A stretch of DNA of 64,000 bases from assembly GCA_030248195.1 (NCBI GenBank), contig JASAND010019824.1, positions 1 through 64,000 on the forward strand. The letters run 5' to 3'. The notes under the pieces were generated by a model. It was not told the origin of the DNA and searched no databases. It saw only the letters and a list, made by a program, of their open reading frames with translations. Source of the DNA: Trissonchulus latispiculum (Eukaryota > Nematoda > Enoplea > Enoplida > Ironidae). This document shows, in pieces, positions 63,453 to 64,000 of this stretch. How positions within the stretch are numbered: the stretch's first letter is position 1; each line of letters opens with the position of its first letter. Both the position numbers and the translations under genes were made by a program.

Positions 63453-63488
63453 TTGGTGTTCTTATATTATACGTCGGTTAACATGGAA

Positions 63489-63834
63489 GACTGGAGCATT
63501 CAAGCCTCCCCCCACTCCGACAGAACAAAATTTTCCGCCGACAAGGGTTTAGGATAAATTGGCCCTGTGGTGAGTAAAAAGGACCGAAAAATGATTTTTA
63601 CAGTAATTTTTAGCTAACCTTTACCGAAATTGAAAATTCTAAAAGTCTAAAAGCTTTCTCGGCAAGCCATCCAGACCCGACCCTGCATAAATTATGTGAT
63701 GAAATTTTAGTTTTCATGCAATCGAAACTCGAGTTTTTCTTTGTAACAATGTTTTGTTGAAATCTGGTTTTGTTTTCTTCGAAAAAAATTATTTCAAATT
63801 ATATATATATTTATAGACTTTAAATGCTCCAGTC
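63489..63834. mobile_element. Possible small TIR element past hb
   Basis: GACTGGAGCATT at the left faces AATGCTCCAGTC at the right. The interior is AT-rich with a short TA run. No target duplication is evident, so this is tentative. The remaining sequence to 64000 is AT-rich and without a supported gene. Confidence 0.4.
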
Positions 63835-64000
63835 CTGTCCTCAGAACTAATTAAACTGGTTAATTACAACAATTCGCCTGTTATAATTTTAGTCTGTTTT
63901 CTGATCTTTGTATTAAAAGTAGTGTAAAATTCTGCAACGGGATTTTGTGTATATTTGTTTCTATTGTCTGGATATATAGTTTCATATTTACTAATATTTA

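Larger units (their letters stand above)
62034..63470 (+). other. Putative hb 3' untranslated region
   Basis: AT-rich, with single-copy sequence, a short TA run at 62115-62126 and C runs. It contains three UGUANAUA-type sites, one let-7 seed complement and a canonical poly(A) signal, each listed separately. The 124- and 99-codon frames in it are hydrophobic low-complexity translations with no recognisable domain, and I do not call them genes. The end is placed about 18 nt after AATAAA. Confidence 0.6.

Overview
This is eukaryotic, very probably arthropod, nuclear DNA. It holds one recognisable host gene, a hunchback (hb) orthologue, at the right-hand end (exon with acceptor at 55239, coding 55303-60571 joined to 61444-62033, + strand, 1952 aa). 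The arthropod call rests on the protein: four contiguous middle C2H2 fingers, a basic box after them ([13 protein letters not shown]), an RRKGKA box, and the paired C-terminal fingers typical of Hunchback/Ikaros-type proteins. Two N-terminal fingers are also present, which the fly protein lacks. I cannot name the order or species. The coding exons are strikingly GC-rich; everything else is AT-rich and broken by runs of 7-14 G or C and by TA microsatellites.

The first 55 kb is gene-poor: intergenic DNA, or a very long 5' intron of hb. It is built largely from non-autonomous mobile elements, many of them foldbacks with arms of 150-650 bp. Left to right: a minisatellite (84-1400); foldbacks at 1578-3471, 3785-4664 and 5088-6944 (the last carrying a second element in one arm); a small TA-flanked element (6947-7390); a 5'-truncated LINE (about 7629-8250); a tRNA-derived SINE with a 14-bp target duplication (8971-9287); CAGGCCCGC-ended elements (8496, 12229, 22464, 23807); two hAT-like elements with GC-rich tandem arms (18204-18638, 18664-19493); a 1.2-kb palindrome (20024-21230); two tandem-repeat elements with a terminal hairpin (30651-33665 and 37902-39017); a hAT-like element with a TA-flanked foldback inside it (40106-42477); and a cluster of almost loopless palindromes with 8-bp target duplications (46.6-53.3 kb).

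No transposase is readable anywhere. The only mobile-element protein relic is the end of a LINE reverse transcriptase. Target duplications of 2, 5, 6, 8 and 14 bp can be read directly, so several enzyme systems have acted here.

The hb transcript can be followed from a splice acceptor at 55239 through a 63-nt leader with a two-codon upstream ORF, a 5.3-kb coding exon, an 872-bp intron with a weak donor, a final exon carrying the last two zinc fingers, and a putative 3'UTR to about 63.47 kb. That 3'UTR has three Pumilio-type motifs and one let-7 seed match next to the likely poly(A) signal. Upstream leader exons must exist; the best candidate is 47371-47450. I found no CRISPR array, prokaryotic operon, rRNA or intact tRNA gene.
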